Below, one piece after another: positions 62,185-64,000 of a stretch of DNA of 64,000 nucleotides. The position numbers and the translations under genes were made by a program. The notes below the pieces were generated by a model. That model ran no database searches. It saw nothing but the letters and a program-made list of their open reading frames with translations, and was not told the origin of the DNA. Every line of letters begins with the position of its first letter. Within the stretch, counting starts at the first letter, position 1. Origin of the DNA: Bradyrhizobium sp. URHD0069 (GTDB lineage: Bacteria; Pseudomonadota; Alphaproteobacteria; Rhizobiales; Xanthobacteraceae); the NCBI RefSeq assembly GCF_000701345.1, contig NZ_JNIJ01000012.1:62001-126000 (forward strand). The letters run 5' to 3'.

Positions 62185-63807
62185 GTGGGTACGAAAGCCG
62201 TCCGGCATGTTCTGCGCTTGCTGGCAGCCTTCCCTTTGCTCGTCGCCAGCGCCGCTATCGTTAGCGCCGACGAATTCAGAACGCCTGCGATCTCGGCCGT
62301 TCGCGTCGAATGGCGCGCGGCTCTCGATCAGCTGCGATCGGAGATCATCACCCAGCCGGCCGTCGCGTCCGCCTTCACGTTTTTAGGCCGACGCAGGCTC
62401 GGGCCGTTCGATCCGCGTTCGACGCCCGCGCTGGTGCAATTGAACGCGGTGACCTCGCAGATCTTCACCGGTATCGCGCGCAGTCCGGTGCCGGTGCTGC
62501 TGCCGCTCGACACCGCAGCATTTTTTGGCGCGCGACTGAACGGCGCGCCGGAGAGCCTGTCACTGTCGCGCTATCAGGCGGACTTCCGGCCCGCCGACCT
62601 GTTCGATGCCGGCCCTGCCGGCTACGACGCGGTATTCTCCCTCGAGCCCGGCGCCGGCGACGGCATGCCTCAGCGAACTTTTGCCAAACCCATCGAAGTG
62701 CAGATCACCGGTTCGATCCTGACCTACGACATCCGCGACCCGCTCGGCGGCAAAGGCGAACCGGTCAGGGGGCTGGCCGCACAATATCCCGACCTGCGCC
62801 GCTTCATCCGCGAAGGCTATGTGCGCTATGCCTTCACGCGCTTCGGCGTACCTTATGTGGTGTCGATCCAGTGTCTCGACAGCACCCCGCGCCCGCTACG
62901 GCTCGCCTGCCGCGAGGCCTACCCGGTCGCCGAGCGTTTCCTCAAAGCACTGCGGATCGCCGGCGGCCTGCCCTCACGGCCGGGAATGGATATTCCGTCC
63001 GGAATTGCCGAGCGGCCGGTGGCGCGGTCGCCTGATTTTACCTATCGCCCCAGTGGCGACATCATCGCCAACAGCGGCTTTCGCAAGCAGGGCGGCCGCA
63101 CCGACTTTACCACTTACTCGCAAATTCGATTTCCACTGGAAAAAGCTCCGGCCTTCGCTCACTCGCAATCGTTTCGGGAGCGCAGATCGAACGACAAGCC
63201 GCTGATGCTCGACGAGCTGGTCGGCGGCAATTCCGGCTATCTATGGCAGGATAATTTTTGCGAAGCCCGCAGTTTTGGGGTGGGGCAATGCGCCAGCGGA
63301 TTCGGTCATCAGGGGCAGGATATCCGCCCCGGGGCGTGTCCGCCAACCGCAGGTCCCCAGCGCTGCGATCGCAATCAGCAGGCGATTGTTGCCGTCCGCG
63401 ATGGTGTGCTGATCCGCTCAGCGAAACAGCAGGCGGCAACGCTCCAGATCAACAGCTACAATGAACATATCCGCTTTCGCTATATGCATATGAACCCCGC
63501 CAGCATGGATGCCGACGGCATTCTGAATGGACGCCGCGTCAATGAAGGCGAGAAAATCGGCCTGGTTTCGAATTACCTGGACCGTCCCAATGGCACCAGC
63601 CTGCACTTGCATTTCGACGTGCAGGTGTTCACGCGCGACGGCTGGCTCTGGGTCAATCCCTACGTCACGCTGATCGCGGCCTATGAGCGCTTGATCCGCG
63701 GACGCGGGCGCGAGATCGGGCCCGAATCCGTCTCATTGCCCGCCGTGGCCCACGCATCGCCGAAGGATGCGCTTCGTCCCGAGCGGGAGGAAGACGGCGA
63801 CGACTGA
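62185..63807 (+). CDS. Exported M23 (LytM)-family peptidase-like protein
   Basis: Starting at GTG, the 540-aa protein has a signal sequence (LRLLAAFPLLVASAAIVSA), a long N-terminal region of unknown fold and a C-terminal LytM-like domain. That domain has GHQGQDIRP (H-x3-D zinc ligands), AIVAVRDGVLI, FRYMHMNPASM, EGEKIGLVSNY and LHLHFDVQ (HxH). Such proteins cut or bind peptidoglycan in the periplasm. It lies 33 bases after efp, possibly in one transcript. Confidence 0.88.
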   Translation: MGTKAVRHVLRLLAAFPLLVASAAIVSADEFRTPAISAVRVEWRAALDQLRSEIITQPAVASAFTFLGRRRLGPFDPRSTPALVQLNAVTSQIFTGIARSPVPVLLPLDTAAFFGARLNGAPESLSLSRYQADFRPADLFDAGPAGYDAVFSLEPGAGDGMPQRTFAKPIEVQITGSILTYDIRDPLGGKGEPVRGLAAQYPDLRRFIREGYVRYAFTRFGVPYVVSIQCLDSTPRPLRLACREAYPVAERFLKALRIAGGLPSRPGMDIPSGIAERPVARSPDFTYRPSGDIIANSGFRKQGGRTDFTTYSQIRFPLEKAPAFAHSQSFRERRSNDKPLMLDELVGGNSGYLWQDNFCEARSFGVGQCASGFGHQGQDIRPGACPPTAGPQRCDRNQQAIVAVRDGVLIRSAKQQAATLQINSYNEHIRFRYMHMNPASMDADGILNGRRVNEGEKIGLVSNYLDRPNGTSLHLHFDVQVFTRDGWLWVNPYVTLIAAYERLIRGRGREIGPESVSLPAVAHASPKDALRPEREEDGDD

Positions 63808-64000
63808 TCTTTACGACGCCGCATGAACGGCTTTTGCTGCGCCGGCGGGGTCCAGCGATGGGCGGCGCCAGGCCTGTTCCAGACATTGATCGGGTGACGA
63901 TCCGGCGCTGGCTGTCCAAAATTGCCGCAGACCTGCAGCAGGATGGCTAGTTCCCAAAGGCTATGCCTTTTGCCCCGCCCCTCCCCGCCCCGCTAGACTG

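Overview
The window looks like chromosomal DNA of a Bradyrhizobium-type alphaproteobacterium (Nitrobacteraceae/Rhizobiales). The base composition is GC-rich. Many products are typical of that group: GrlR-like, DUF6481, MXKDX-repeat, DUF192, OpgC, PilZ, an NDUFS4-like complex I subunit, and many very short genes. The taxon is inferred from gene content and style, not from a marker-gene comparison.

Layout. The left edge (1-550) holds the 5' end of a secreted multidomain protein running out of the window. After a potassium-channel gene, a nonsense-interrupted small exported protein and a diheme cytochrome c, positions 4.5-16.9 kb are a complete minus-strand type I secretion operon. It encodes a 2384-aa animal-type heme peroxidase with RTX repeats (MopA-like architecture), an ABC exporter, a second RTX/cadherin-like protein and an HlyD adaptor. 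No TolC is present. A divergently transcribed sensor kinase/LuxR-type regulator pair (17.3-19.6 kb) lies next to it, with an array of four 23-24-nt spaced repeats in between. From 19.9 to 28.5 kb are mixed metabolic, transport and regulatory genes (Bug/TctC protein, BBE-like oxidase, AraC regulator, aldo/keto reductase, AEC transporter, DJ-1/PfpI protein). From 29 to 33 kb are small proteins (PilZ, GrlR-like, DUF6481, MXKDX). A leucine-catabolism operon (mccB-mccA-HMG-CoA lyase) occupies 32.8-37.4 kb, followed by OpgC and a NodU-type carbamoyltransferase.

Accessory DNA. Positions 42.9-45.1 kb form a 2.2-kb cassette bounded by a 49-bp direct repeat. One copy is the 3' part of an intact tRNA-Pro(UGG) gene and the other is a detached copy, so this is a small tRNA-targeted island. 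It has no integrase. It carries two divergent gene pairs: a HEPN-like protein with a DUF5681-like protein, and a 58-aa protein with a PD-(D/E)XK-like nuclease candidate. A second, 5'-truncated HEPN gene lies just outside the boundary. This is my best candidate for an undescribed, possibly defence- or toxin-related, system. A second eroded zone follows tRNA-Glu(UUC) at 52.2 kb: a frameshifted exported protein, a CAP-domain gene, a tRNA-like 3' scrap and the last ~100 codons of a molybdopterin oxidase.

The right part (45-64 kb) is mostly housekeeping and small-protein genes: DUF192, double cold-shock protein, sirtuin, glyoxalase I, GST, PrsW protease, HdeD. It ends with a compact translation-factor module, epmB-epmA divergent from efp (EF-P starting at TTG), and an M23-type peptidase. 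Several genes shorter than 60 codons were recovered by reading the sequence (4341, 44020, 48141, 48938, 50391).
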